From the NCBI GenBank assembly GCA_015484905.1, contig WFUN01000044.1, forward strand, positions 1-32,557: a stretch of DNA of 32,557 bases, given 5' to 3'. Made by a program: the position numbers and the translations under genes. Positions 1-8,847 of this stretch are shown here, in pieces (within the stretch, counting starts at the first letter, position 1; each line of letters opens with the position of its first letter). This stretch comes from Hydrogenimonas sp. (GTDB lineage: Bacteria > Campylobacterota > Campylobacteria > Campylobacterales > Hydrogenimonadaceae). The notes below the pieces were generated by a model, which was not told the DNA's origin, ran no database searches, and saw nothing but the letters and a program-made list of their open reading frames with translations.

Positions 1-325
1 GTACAGACTTGCCAAAATAAGGGCGAAACAGGCTGCCTTGAAGGCTAAAAAAGTCGAAACTGCCCAGCGTCTCAGACTTGAGTCGCTGACGCTTGAACTC
101 GAAATTCTAAAAAAAAGGTATGCTGTACTCAAAGAGCAGGAGCTTAAAGAGCAGGAGCTCCTGGCCCTTTTTGAAGAGGGGTATAAAATGGCGCAAAGCT
201 CTCTTCTGGATCTGCTGCGCACGAAAAACGGCCTTATAGAGACTGAGAGAAAACTTCTTCAGACAATCTATCTGACAAACCTTTACAAAATAGAAATAGA
301 GTATCTGAAAGGACATAAAATATGA
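1..325 (+). CDS. TolC-family outer-membrane efflux channel, 3' end only
   Basis: The reading frame is open from base 2 to the TGA at 323-325, so the gene begins before the window; the ORF-track start (TTG at 38) is internal. The visible ~107 residues are highly helical and charged (repeated KEQELKEQEL, then SLLDLLRTKNGLIETERKLLQ), which fits the last alpha-hairpin of a TolC/OprM-type channel. The signature S-x-x-D/E-L-L-x-A/T-x-x-x-L-x-x-x-E seen in outer-membrane efflux proteins is recognisable. Its stop overlaps the ATG of the adaptor gene (ATGA), a sign of translational coupling, and the next two genes are the adaptor and pump of the same tripartite system. The family call rests on the C-terminal helix and context only. 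Confidence 0.8.
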   Translation, partial: YRLAKIRAKQAALKAKKVETAQRLRLESLTLELEILKKRYAVLKEQELKEQELLALFEEGYKMAQSSLLDLLRTKNGLIETERKLLQTIYLTNLYKIEIEYLKGHKI

Positions 326-1506
326 ACAGAATTCTAATAACACTCCTACTCACCCTCGCCACTTTGAATGCAACCGGTATAGTCATAGAAAAAGCGAAAT
401 TGGAAAAATTTGGAAAACAGATGCATGTAAATGCCAAAATTGTACAGTTGAGCAACCAGAAACAGCTGATCGTATCACGCCTTGGAGGACACTTGGAGCG
501 CTACTATATCGAGCCTGGCAAAAAGGTGAAAAAGGGTGACGCAATTGCGCAGATCAAGTCACTCGAACTATCGAAAATGAGTGCGGACTATATTGCTTTT
601 GGCAAAAAGCTCACAGCTGCAAAAGCCAGATTGGCTTCTACAGAGAATCTCTACAAAAAAGGGCTCGCTTCGAAGCAGGATCTGAATCGTGAGCAGATAG
701 CATACGCATCTATCGAAGCCGACAGAAACACCCTTGCTTCACAGCTTGCATCTTTGGGTGTGAACCCCTCATCGCTTGAAAAACCGACCGACACCCTCAT
801 TATAAGGGCCCATGCCGACGGTCTTGTGAGCCGGCTTCTGGTCCCGCTTCACACCAATCTCTCGGCCGAGACACCGATAGTATCGCTGGTTCGCTCGAGT
901 GGATACTACGCCATAGCGTACATAGGCGTTGCCGAGGCTCTCAAGATGCCAAAAAAGGTCGAAGGAAGGCTAAATATAGACGGAGTAGGCTTCAAATGCC
1001 GCTACCTCTATCTACTCCCGAAGGTTGATGAAGAGACCCAGAGAGCCCAGATGCTTTTTTGGATAGAGAGCGACAAACAGCCGCTTCTTCTGAACGCATT
1101 CGCAGAGATGGAGATAAACCTTCCGCCTTTTAAAAAATATGTCGCCATAAAGCGCACCGCACTTACGATGTTCGAAGGCGAATGGGTCGTTTTTGTACCT
1201 GCCGAAGAGGGGCATGAAGAGCATGGTGAACACGAGGAACACGAGAGGCATGAGGAACATGGCGAACACGATGAACATGAAGGGAATGAGGAGCATAACG
1301 AGCACGGTGAGGAGTCCGACCACGATGAGCATGCGGAGCACTCGGAAAAAAAACCGTATGAGGTCAGAGTGGTAGAGCCTATAACAAGATTCGGCGGATA
1401 CGTTGCCGTAAAGGGAATAGAACCCGGCGAAGAGTACGTCGCGGACGGGGTATATTTCGTCAAATCTCTGATGCTCAAGTCGGAGCTCGGCGAACACGGT
1501 CATTAA
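322..1506 (+). CDS. RND efflux periplasmic adaptor (CusB/CzcB family) with His-rich insertion
   Basis: 394 aa. Residues 1-18 form a signal peptide (hydrophobic ILITLLLTLATLNA). A biotinyl-lipoyl half-domain (residues ~48-80, GGHLERYYIEPGKKVKKGD) and an alpha-hairpin (~85-150) follow, then the second lipoyl half and beta-barrel (~158-270) and a membrane-proximal domain (~345-385). Adaptors of this family join the inner-membrane pump to the TolC channel, and in CusB/ZneB they also bind metal. Residues 298-340 are an insertion of H-E-E/H-G-E type triplets with 13 histidines, and the C-terminus ends EHGH. This strongly suggests binding of a borderline metal such as Zn, Ni, Co or Cu. The gene overlaps the upstream channel gene by 4 bp and lies 10 bp before the pump gene. 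Family assignment is firm; the metal is not determined. Confidence 0.92.
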   Translation: MNRILITLLLTLATLNATGIVIEKAKLEKFGKQMHVNAKIVQLSNQKQLIVSRLGGHLERYYIEPGKKVKKGDAIAQIKSLELSKMSADYIAFGKKLTAAKARLASTENLYKKGLASKQDLNREQIAYASIEADRNTLASQLASLGVNPSSLEKPTDTLIIRAHADGLVSRLLVPLHTNLSAETPIVSLVRSSGYYAIAYIGVAEALKMPKKVEGRLNIDGVGFKCRYLYLLPKVDEETQRAQMLFWIESDKQPLLLNAFAEMEINLPPFKKYVAIKRTALTMFEGEWVVFVPAEEGHEEHGEHEEHERHEEHGEHDEHEGNEEHNEHGEESDHDEHAEHSEKKPYEVRVVEPITRFGGYVAVKGIEPGEEYVADGVYFVKSLMLKSELGEHGH

Positions 1507-1516
1507 GGAGTACGAA

Positions 1517-4500
1517 ATGGAAAACTTTTTCAAGCTCCTTATACGTTACAAATTCCTGGTGGTAGCGCTCTTCGTCGCCATAGCCGGTTTCGGCTACAAG
1601 GCGTACAAAGAGATCCCGGTAGACGCTTTTCCGGACATTACACCCAAACAGGTCGTGATATATACGGAGAGTCCGGGCAATTCGGCACAGGATATCGAAA
1701 AGCTGATTACATACCCGATAGAGTCGGCGATGGCAGGACTTCCGGGTGTCAAGATGATACTCTCGAACTCCATTTTCGGTCTCTCGTACGTCTCGATCTT
1801 CTTCGAAGACAGATACGACACCTACTTCCTGCGCCAGCTCGTCACCGAACGGCTCAACAGCGTAGATATACCGCAGGGATGGGGCAAGCCTGTCATGGGA
1901 CCGAACACGACAGGTCTCGGACAGGTCTTCTGGTATCAGCTAAAGGACAACTCCGGCAAACAGGGCCTCACACGGCTCAGGGAGCTTCAGGAGTATGTGG
2001 TGGCACCGATGCTCAAGTCGGTAGACGGTGTCGAAGAGGTGATCGGATGGGGCGGCTTTAACAAACAGTACGAAGTGCTGATAGACCCCAAAAGGCTTCA
2101 GGCCGTGGATGTAACCTACGACGAGATCATCGAAGCGCTCCAAAAGGCCAACCGAAGTGCGGGCGGACAGTATCTGGAGATGAACCGTGAACAGTATCTG
2201 ATTCGCGGCAGCGGCTTCTATCAGAGTCTCGAAGATATAAAAAATACGGTTGTACGGGCCAAGGAGGCGAAAGCGGTTACGATAGGCGACATCGCCGATG
2301 TGAGAGCGGGCAGAGCACCGCGTTTCGGCGCCGTATCCATTGACGGCAAAGAGGCGATGTTCGGTATGGTCCTACAGCGCAGCGGAACGAATGCCGCAAA
2401 GGTGGTCGAACGGATAAAAGAGAAGATTCCGCTGGTTAACGCCGCACTTCCCGAAGGAGTGGAGATAGGCACGGTTTACGACCGTACCGAAATAACGCAT
2501 AAAGCGGTAAACACGATGACGAGTGCGCTTTTAAGCGGAGCCGTCCTCGTAGCTATCGTGCTCTTTCTCTTTCTCTTCGAGCTCAGAAGCGCCTTCATCG
2601 TCATACTCTCACTACCGCTTTCGCTGCTTATCGCATTTTTGCTCATGAGAGAGTACGGCATTAGCGCCAACCTGATGAGCCTTAGCGGTCTGGCGATAGC
2701 GATAGGCATGATCGTAGACGGTACTATCGTCGTGGTGGAAAACGCCTTCAGACTTCTGCACGACAAACCGGAAGCTTCGAAGATCGACATCATCGCCGAA
2801 GCTACTGCCGGCGTAGCAAAACCGGTTATATTCGCGCTGCTCATTATCGCAGCCGTATTCATTCCGCTTCTAAGCCTTGGAGGTCTGGCCGGAAAGCTCT
2901 ACACGCCGATGGCCATAGATATCGTTTTTGTCATGCTCGGCTCTCTGGCCGTGGCTATGCTGCTGGTTCCGGTGCTCAGCTACCTGCTGCTAAAACCCGC
3001 AAAACACGGTATCAGTCCGGTAATGCGCGCTATTAAAACGCTCTATCTGCCCGCTCTAAAATTCACACTTCACTATGCAAAAACGATAACCCTGCTTGCC
3101 GCACTCCTCTTCGGCGCGACGGCATGGCTTCTGAGTCAGCAGGGGCGCGAATTCATGCCCGAACTCAACGAAGAGTCGATAATGTACCGGGTCATAGGCA
3201 TACCGGGTACCGCACTGACGCAGAATATCGAAACGGCAAAAGAGATGGAGCGCTACATCCTCAAGGAGTACGGCACAGAGGTTTCGAGTGTGCTCAGCAT
3301 GATAGGCCGGAGCGAAAAGGGCGAGACCGCACAGGCCAACTACATGGAGGTGTTGCTGACTCTGAAGCCGGGAATCGAAAACCTTCCGGATCTGGCAAAA
3401 AGAATGACGCACGACCTTCAGAAGCGCTTCGGGTATGTGCAGTTCGTCCCTACACAGCCTATCGCCATGCGTATAGAGGAGCTGCTCGAAGGGGTCAAGG
3501 CGGAGCTGGCCATCAAGATATTCGGAGATGATCAGAAGGTCATGGACTCCATCGCTTCACAGATTCAAAAGGTGCTCGGCACCGTAGAGGGTCTCGAGCG
3601 CACGGAGGTGGAGACCCAGCTGGGACAGGCGCAGGTAACGATACGCCCCGACTTCCTTGCGCTTTCGCGCTACGGTATCGGCGCGGACGAGGTTATGCGC
3701 GTTATCCGTCACGGTATCGGTGAAGAGCCGGTGACCGAAAAGATAGAAGGGATCAGACGTTTCGGAATCGTGCCTAAGATAGAGGGTGCCAAAAACGATA
3801 TAGAGAATCTCGGTGCCATAATGCTTAGAAGCTCAAGCGGCAAAATGGTACGTCTGGACGAAGTGTGCGACGTCAAGGTCGTTCAGGGGCCATCTTTCAT
3901 AAAACGCGAAAACCTAAGCCGCTACATGGTCATATCTATGGATGTGGAGGGTCGTGATATCGCGTCGTTTGTCAAAGAGGCACAGCAGAAGATCGACAAA
4001 GAGGTAGATATCCCGAAAGGCTACTACACGAGATGGGCGGGAGATTTCAAAAATATGCAGGAGGCGACGAAGAGGCTGATGGTAATCATACCGATCACTA
4101 TCGTTATAGTCATCCTTCTGCTCTATACCGCTTTCAACTCGATCAAGAAATCTCTTCTTATACTGCTGGGGGTTCCTATGGGGCTTATAGGCGGGATCAT
4201 AGCGCTCGTCATGAGCGGAGAGTATCTGAGCGTTTCGGCGATTGTAGGTTTCATAGCCATATTTGCCATAGCGATTCTAAACGGAATCGTTTTGGTCAGC
4301 TTCATAGACGAGCTTAGAGAGAGATTCCCGGACGTCAAGCTCGAAACCCTGCTCAAAGACGCCGCTTCGCTGCGCCTTCGCCCAGTGCTCATGACAGCGT
4401 TCACGACGCTTTTCGGCATTCTGCCGCTTCTGTATGCCACTGGAGTGGGAAGTGAGATACAGTATCCGCTGGCTGTAGTCGTCACTGGAGGTATAATCAG

Positions 4501-4570
4501 CTCTACACTCCTTACACTGCTGGTGTTACCGGCGCTCTACCTGCTCTTTTACAAAAAGGAGCATAAATAA
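1517..4570 (+). CDS. Heavy-metal efflux RND pump, CusA/CzcA family (first copy)
   Basis: 1017 aa, normal for HME-RND pumps. The RBS AAGGAG lies 7 nt before the ATG. There is an N-terminal TM (residues ~11-28) followed by the family hallmark DAFPDIT (36-42), two large periplasmic loops, and 12 predicted TM segments. TM4 reads AIGMIVDGTIVVVEN with the proton-relay candidate D401. The pump takes metal from periplasm or membrane and drives export with the proton gradient. In the porter region, by my alignment, the E. coli CusA Met at 623 is replaced by Glu (IEELLEGVKAE) and the 573 position is Tyr beside a Met. The CusA methionine triad is therefore not clearly preserved and a divalent substrate (Zn/Co/Ni/Cd) is as likely as Cu/Ag. 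It is the last gene of the operon; a palindromic repeat starts at its stop codon. Confidence 0.93.
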   Translation: MENFFKLLIRYKFLVVALFVAIAGFGYKAYKEIPVDAFPDITPKQVVIYTESPGNSAQDIEKLITYPIESAMAGLPGVKMILSNSIFGLSYVSIFFEDRYDTYFLRQLVTERLNSVDIPQGWGKPVMGPNTTGLGQVFWYQLKDNSGKQGLTRLRELQEYVVAPMLKSVDGVEEVIGWGGFNKQYEVLIDPKRLQAVDVTYDEIIEALQKANRSAGGQYLEMNREQYLIRGSGFYQSLEDIKNTVVRAKEAKAVTIGDIADVRAGRAPRFGAVSIDGKEAMFGMVLQRSGTNAAKVVERIKEKIPLVNAALPEGVEIGTVYDRTEITHKAVNTMTSALLSGAVLVAIVLFLFLFELRSAFIVILSLPLSLLIAFLLMREYGISANLMSLSGLAIAIGMIVDGTIVVVENAFRLLHDKPEASKIDIIAEATAGVAKPVIFALLIIAAVFIPLLSLGGLAGKLYTPMAIDIVFVMLGSLAVAMLLVPVLSYLLLKPAKHGISPVMRAIKTLYLPALKFTLHYAKTITLLAALLFGATAWLLSQQGREFMPELNEESIMYRVIGIPGTALTQNIETAKEMERYILKEYGTEVSSVLSMIGRSEKGETAQANYMEVLLTLKPGIENLPDLAKRMTHDLQKRFGYVQFVPTQPIAMRIEELLEGVKAELAIKIFGDDQKVMDSIASQIQKVLGTVEGLERTEVETQLGQAQVTIRPDFLALSRYGIGADEVMRVIRHGIGEEPVTEKIEGIRRFGIVPKIEGAKNDIENLGAIMLRSSSGKMVRLDEVCDVKVVQGPSFIKRENLSRYMVISMDVEGRDIASFVKEAQQKIDKEVDIPKGYYTRWAGDFKNMQEATKRLMVIIPITIVIVILLLYTAFNSIKKSLLILLGVPMGLIGGIIALVMSGEYLSVSAIVGFIAIFAIAILNGIVLVSFIDELRERFPDVKLETLLKDAASLRLRPVLMTAFTTLFGILPLLYATGVGSEIQYPLAVVVTGGIISSTLLTLLVLPALYLLFYKKEHK

Positions 4571-4680
4571 CTGACGTTATGTAAAAAGCGTCATCCCATT
4601 TCGAAACTTTTGGGAGTGCAGGGGACAATAAGCCCCTGCCAAAAAATGGGCTTTGTTCATCTTTTGTGTAACATCGGTAA
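4569..4680 (+). repeat. Multi-hairpin palindromic repeat, copy C
   Basis: An imperfect ~112-bp palindrome starting inside the cusA-type stop codon. The ends AACTGACGTTA and TAACATCGGTAA are inverted. Internal stems are TGACG/CGTCA (4572-4576/4589-4593), GCAGGGG/CCCCTGC (4618-4624/4633-4639) and ATGGGC/GTTCAT (4646-4651/4655-4660, with two G.U pairs if transcribed on +). It aligns with copy A near 18.5 kb and copy B near 19.0 kb, sharing AAAGCG, the CCTGCCAAA block, GGGCTTTG and GTAACATC, but it has lost the middle stem. It may act as an mRNA 3' end or terminator for the efflux operon; there is no clean U-run, so this is not certain. Confidence 0.75.
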
Positions 4681-4701
4681 ATAACAATACTTCTGCGGTG
4701 G

Positions 4702-4727
4702 TATAATTGTAAAAACCGCCATAGGAG
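4702..4727 (+). promoter_or_regulatory. -10 element and RBS of polX
   Basis: A perfect TATAAT at 4702-4707 is followed by a short leader and AGGAG at 4723-4727, 6 nt before the ATG at 4734. No convincing -35 hexamer is seen 17 bp upstream, which is common in Campylobacterota. It places polX under its own promoter, separate from the efflux operon and just after repeat copy C. Confidence 0.5.
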
Positions 4728-4733
4728 TTAAAA

Positions 4734-6452
4734 ATGGCCCTCTCCAACAGTGAAATAGCCGATATCTTCAACCAGATGGCCGATATGCTGGAGATAAAAG
4801 GGGAAAATCCTTTCAAGGTACGTGCATATCGCAATGCGGCAAGAACGGTACAAAATCTCGGCAAAAGCCTTGAAGATCTTGTAGAGAGCGGCATGGACCT
4901 TACGAAACTTCCTGGAATAGGAGCCGATCTTTCAGATGCCATTGCCGAGATTCTAAAAACCAGGAAGTTCTCCAAACTCGAGGCACTTAAAAAAGAGCTG
5001 CCTCCCGGGTTAGACAAACTCCTATCCATAGAGGGGCTTGGACCCAAACGTATAAGACAGCTCTACGATACATTCGGCATAACATCGCTTGAAGAGTTGG
5101 CCGAAGCGGCCAAAAGCGGAGAGATATACAGCCTAAAAGGATTCGGCCCCAAACTTGTAGAGAAGATTCTAAAGGGTATTCAACTGGCCAAAAAGGCGGG
5201 ACGCCGCTTCCGATTCGATGTAGCCAAACCGTTTGCGGAAGAGTTGAAAAACTATCTGCGGAGCTTCGAAGGTGTCCTAAAGGTGGAGGTGGCAGGCAGC
5301 TACCGGCGAAGAAAAGAGACGGTGGGAGATCTGGACATTCTGGTAGTGGCGAAAAACTGGGAAGCTGTAACGGAGTGGTTCGTAAAATACGAAAAGATAA
5401 AAGAGGTGGTCTCCAAAGGTCCCACCCGCTCGACGGTGATTCTGCGAAACGATCTGCAAGTAGACTTAAGAAGCGTCGCGAAAGAGAGCTACGGCTCGGC
5501 TCTTCACTATTTTACCGGTTCAAAGGCACACAATATAAAAATAAGAAAAATGGCGATAGAGAAAGGGTGGAAAATAAACGAATACGGAGTCTTTGAAAAA
5601 GAGAAAAGGCTTGGCGGCTCTACCGAAAAGGAGCTTTATGAAATGCTCGGGCTTCACTATATAGAACCGGAGCTCCGGGAGGATCGTGGTGAGATAGAGG
5701 CGGCATTACAGGGGAATCTGCCAAGACTCGTGAAGCTTAACGATATCAGAGGCGATCTTCATATCCATACCAAATGGACAGACGGTCACGCTACGATAGA
5801 ACAGATGGCTGAAGCGGCGAAAAAGAGAGGTTATGACTACATCGCCGTTACCGACCATTCGCACCATCTTACAGTCGCCAAAGGACTGGATGAAAAACGC
5901 CTGAGAGAACAGATGGAACTCATAGACAGCATCAATGAGGAGCTTGAGGGTATCACGGTTTTAAAGGGAATTGAATGCGATATTCTCGAAGATGGAACCA
6001 TGGATCTTCCAGATTCTGTGCTAAAAGAGCTGGATCTGGTAATAGGGGCTGTACATTATAAATTCAACTTCTCCAAACAAGAGCAGACAAAACGGATCGT
6101 AAAAGCGCTGCAGAATCGATATCTGAATATTCTGGCCCATCCTACGGGACGTATCATAGGTCACAGAAACGCATACGAACTTGAGATGTCGGAAATTTTC
6201 AGAGTATGCAAAAACGAGGGAGTGTTTATGGAAATAAACGCACAGCCTGAACGACTGGATCTAAACGACATCTATATCAAAGCGGCCAAAGAAGATGGCA
6301 TAAAATTCTGCATATCTACAGACGCACATGACCAGATGAGTCTTGATTTTATGGAATACGGGGTAAATCAGGCACGTCGAGGATGGGTAGAAAAAGAGGA
6401 TCTTGTAAACACAAAAAGTGTTGAAGAGCTCAAAAAAGTGTTGAAAAGATAG
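4734..6452 (+). CDS. polX: Family X DNA polymerase with PHP exonuclease domain (PolX)
   Basis: 572 aa, the usual size for bacterial PolX. The order is helix-hairpin-helix motifs (LPGIGADLSDAI 59-70, IEGLGPKRI 99-107, LKGFGPKLVEKI 134-145), a family X nucleotidyltransferase with GSYRRR (188-193), GDLD (198-201) and VDLR (243-246) carrying catalytic acids, and a C-terminal PHP domain with DLHIHTKWTDG (341-351), DHSHH (374-378), AHP (468-470) and STDAH (528-532) as metal ligands. Known homologues fill short gaps in base-excision repair and have 3'-5' exonuclease or AP-endonuclease activity from the PHP domain. All visible catalytic motifs are intact. It stands as a single gene between metal-efflux genes, with no sign that its function is linked to theirs. 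Confidence 0.95.
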   Translation: MALSNSEIADIFNQMADMLEIKGENPFKVRAYRNAARTVQNLGKSLEDLVESGMDLTKLPGIGADLSDAIAEILKTRKFSKLEALKKELPPGLDKLLSIEGLGPKRIRQLYDTFGITSLEELAEAAKSGEIYSLKGFGPKLVEKILKGIQLAKKAGRRFRFDVAKPFAEELKNYLRSFEGVLKVEVAGSYRRRKETVGDLDILVVAKNWEAVTEWFVKYEKIKEVVSKGPTRSTVILRNDLQVDLRSVAKESYGSALHYFTGSKAHNIKIRKMAIEKGWKINEYGVFEKEKRLGGSTEKELYEMLGLHYIEPELREDRGEIEAALQGNLPRLVKLNDIRGDLHIHTKWTDGHATIEQMAEAAKKRGYDYIAVTDHSHHLTVAKGLDEKRLREQMELIDSINEELEGITVLKGIECDILEDGTMDLPDSVLKELDLVIGAVHYKFNFSKQEQTKRIVKALQNRYLNILAHPTGRIIGHRNAYELEMSEIFRVCKNEGVFMEINAQPERLDLNDIYIKAAKEDGIKFCISTDAHDQMSLDFMEYGVNQARRGWVEKEDLVNTKSVEELKKVLKR

Positions 6453-6524
6453 ATTTCTACCTGCAGACGAACGATATTTATTACCAAAAACAGACACTCT
6501 TACACAACTCTTGCACGATAACTA

Positions 6525-6553
6525 TTTACAATTGAGACAAGTATACATATAAC
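6525..6553 (+). promoter_or_regulatory. Probable sigma70-type promoter of the copB-copZ unit
   Basis: TTTACA (6525-6530) and TATAAC (6548-6553) are each one mismatch from the -35 and -10 consensus and are separated by exactly 17 bp. Transcription would start near 6560 and give a leader of about 120 nt. That leader contains an inverted repeat, AAACAG (6581-6586) with ...CTTC, against GAAGGCTGTTT (6613-6623). No obvious CueR/CsoR/CopY operator was recognised. Confidence 0.5.
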
Positions 6554-6679
6554 TTCAAAGGGTCTCGGAAAAAGAAATGTAAACAGTCGGCTTCTTTTTT
6601 GACCTTTCGGTTGAAGGCTGTTTCAAAACTTACTGGATAGGGAAACGAACATATAGATATGGTACTAAAAGGAGAAAAA

Positions 6680-8815
6680 ATGAGCCATAGACGTCATAAA
6701 CATCCGAAACGTTCGGCAAAAACCGAACAGCCGGAGCATATGGATCATCCTGAACACGAGAAAAAGAGTGATAAAACGAAAAGCGCCCCACACTCGCACG
6801 AAACCGGTGAAATGGAGGGGATGAGTCATGATAGCCACAAAAATCATGGAGGAGGACATGATCACACTACTGCAGGCCAAATGCACCATATGAAAGATAT
6901 GAAACGGCGTTTTATCGTATCTGTTATCATTACGATTCCTATATTGTTGCTCTCGCCAATGATTCAACAGTGGTTCGGCTTCACAATCGATATTCCATAT
7001 CGGGAAGGGATTATATTCGCTCTGGCCACTTTTATCTACCTGTATGGCGGCAAACCTTTTTTGACAATGATGATAGGCGAGATCAGATCCAAGAAACCGG
7101 GAATGATGACACTTATCTCCATGGCAATCAGCGTTGCATATTTCTATTCTGCAATGACGCTCGTAATGCCTGGAGGCAAAGAGTTTTTCTGGGAACTCGC
7201 CACACTTATCGACATTATGCTCATAGGGCACTACATTGAAGCCAAAAGTGTTCTTGGAGCTGCCAACGCACTCGAAGAGCTTGTAAAGATGATGCCCAAA
7301 ACCGCAATGCGTGTCAAAGCGGACGGGCAGCTTGAAGAGGTTGGAGTGGACCAACTGAAGAAAGAAGACATCATTCTGGTTCGCCCCGGTGAGAAGATTC
7401 CGGCCGACGGAAAAGTTGTAGAAGGCGAAAGTATGACCGATGAAGCCTTCTTGACCGGTGAGTCAAAACCGGTTTACAAAAAACCGGGCAGTGATGTTTT
7501 TATGGGAAGTACCAATATAGACGGGGCTCTTCGGATCAAAATAACCAAAAGCGGCGAAGAGAGCTATCTTTCACAGGTAATCGAGCTGGTCAAAGAGGCA
7601 CAACAGAGCCGCTCCAAAACCCAGGATCTGGCCAACAGGGCCGCGGCATGGCTCTTTTATGCCGCAACCGCAATTGGTGCGGTCACATTTGCCGTCTGGG
7701 CTGCAATTGCGTCACAGATGGATGCCGTGCTTAGAAGTGTCACCGTACTTATAATCGCATGTCCGCATGCGCTTGGCCTCGCTGTACCTCTCGTAGTGGC
7801 GATATCCACTTCAATCGCCGCACGAAAAGGAATTTTAATACGAAACAGACAGGCGTTTGAGACATTGAAAGATATAGATGCCATCTGTTTCGACAAAACC
7901 GGCACAATAACCGAAGGAAAGCTTTCGGTAAGCGATGTAATAGCTCTTGAAAACGAATCTACAATACTTCTGTACGCTGCTTCTATCGAACAAAATTCCG
8001 AACATATAATTGCAAAAGCGATCGTAAATTATGCAAAAACCAAAAATGTAAAGCCGATAAAGGCAGATGATTTTATCGCTTTTCCGGGAATAGGCGCAAA
8101 GGCTGTGGTAGACGGACATACCATAATGGTTGGAGGACCTCAGATACTATCGAAAGAGTCTCTGACTCTGCCTGAAGAGCTCAAAAAATATGAGGAGAGT
8201 GAATCTACCAAAGTATGGGTCGTTGTCGATGGCAGAATCGTAGGGGTCATACTTCTCAAAGATACGGTACGGAAAACATCAGCGGAGGCTATAAAAACTC
8301 TTAAAGAACTTGGAATAGAGACATGGATGCTTACCGGCGACAATGAAGCGGTAGCGAAAGACGTAGCCTCAAAGACCGGCATAGATCACTTTGAAGCGAA
8401 TCTCCTGCCAGATCAAAAACTCAAGATCATCAAAAAGATACATGACAGCGGCAAGATCGTCGCGATGGTTGGCGACGGTATAAACGATGCACCCTCACTT
8501 CTTACTGCGGATATAGGAATAGCAATCGGAGCGGGTACGGACATAGCAATCGAGAGCGCCGACATTATATTGACAAAAAGCGATCTTTACAGTGTGGTCC
8601 CTGCGATCCGTCTCAGTCGGGCAACATACAAGAAGATGGTGCAAAATCTTTGGTGGGCAAGCGGATACAATATAGTCGCCATACCTCTTGCAGCTGGAGT
8701 TATGGCACCATGGGGAATAATTATCGATCCAGCCATTGGAGCGGTTCTTATGTCGGTAAGTACAGTAGTGGTAGCACTCAATGCTCAACTTCTAAAAAGA
8801 GCGTCAATAGAGTAA
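6680..8815 (+). CDS. copB: CopB-type copper-translocating P1B-ATPase
   Basis: The start was moved from 6659 to the ATG at 6680, which follows AAAGGAG by 6 nt; this gives 711 aa. The N-terminus has 15 His within residues 1-70 and no CxxC HMA domain. Catalytic landmarks are TGES (259-262), the membrane metal motif CPH (361-363), phosphorylation motif DKTGT (405-409), TGDN (552-555) and GDGINDAP (598-605). The C-terminal membrane motif MSVSTVVVALNAQ is typical of CPH-type pumps. CopB-type ATPases export copper or silver from the cytoplasm. One oddity is that the nucleotide-binding SEHP motif reads SEHI (440-443): the His is kept but the Pro is lost. The CopZ-like gene 32 bp downstream supports a copper role and shared transcription. 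Confidence 0.92.
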   Translation: MSHRRHKHPKRSAKTEQPEHMDHPEHEKKSDKTKSAPHSHETGEMEGMSHDSHKNHGGGHDHTTAGQMHHMKDMKRRFIVSVIITIPILLLSPMIQQWFGFTIDIPYREGIIFALATFIYLYGGKPFLTMMIGEIRSKKPGMMTLISMAISVAYFYSAMTLVMPGGKEFFWELATLIDIMLIGHYIEAKSVLGAANALEELVKMMPKTAMRVKADGQLEEVGVDQLKKEDIILVRPGEKIPADGKVVEGESMTDEAFLTGESKPVYKKPGSDVFMGSTNIDGALRIKITKSGEESYLSQVIELVKEAQQSRSKTQDLANRAAAWLFYAATAIGAVTFAVWAAIASQMDAVLRSVTVLIIACPHALGLAVPLVVAISTSIAARKGILIRNRQAFETLKDIDAICFDKTGTITEGKLSVSDVIALENESTILLYAASIEQNSEHIIAKAIVNYAKTKNVKPIKADDFIAFPGIGAKAVVDGHTIMVGGPQILSKESLTLPEELKKYEESESTKVWVVVDGRIVGVILLKDTVRKTSAEAIKTLKELGIETWMLTGDNEAVAKDVASKTGIDHFEANLLPDQKLKIIKKIHDSGKIVAMVGDGINDAPSLLTADIGIAIGAGTDIAIESADIILTKSDLYSVVPAIRLSRATYKKMVQNLWWASGYNIVAIPLAAGVMAPWGIIIDPAIGAVLMSVSTVVVALNAQLLKRASIE

Positions 8816-8847
8816 TCAGAAAAAAGAGACCGATTGAAAGGAGCATC

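Noticed and set aside
1213-1344. Possible CRISPR or minisatellite
   Set aside because: The repetition is a degenerate in-frame codon repeat inside a conserved gene; there are no constant repeats with unique spacers.
1008-1533. Minus-strand ORFs rich in Ser/Cys (156 aa) and Leu/Phe/Met (173 aa)
   Set aside because: They are translation artefacts of the His/Glu codon repeat of the adaptor in other frames.
8650-8847. N-terminal extension of the CopZ-like ORF
   Set aside because: It runs within copB in another frame; the ATG at 8848 has a strong RBS and starts the Cys-rich protein.
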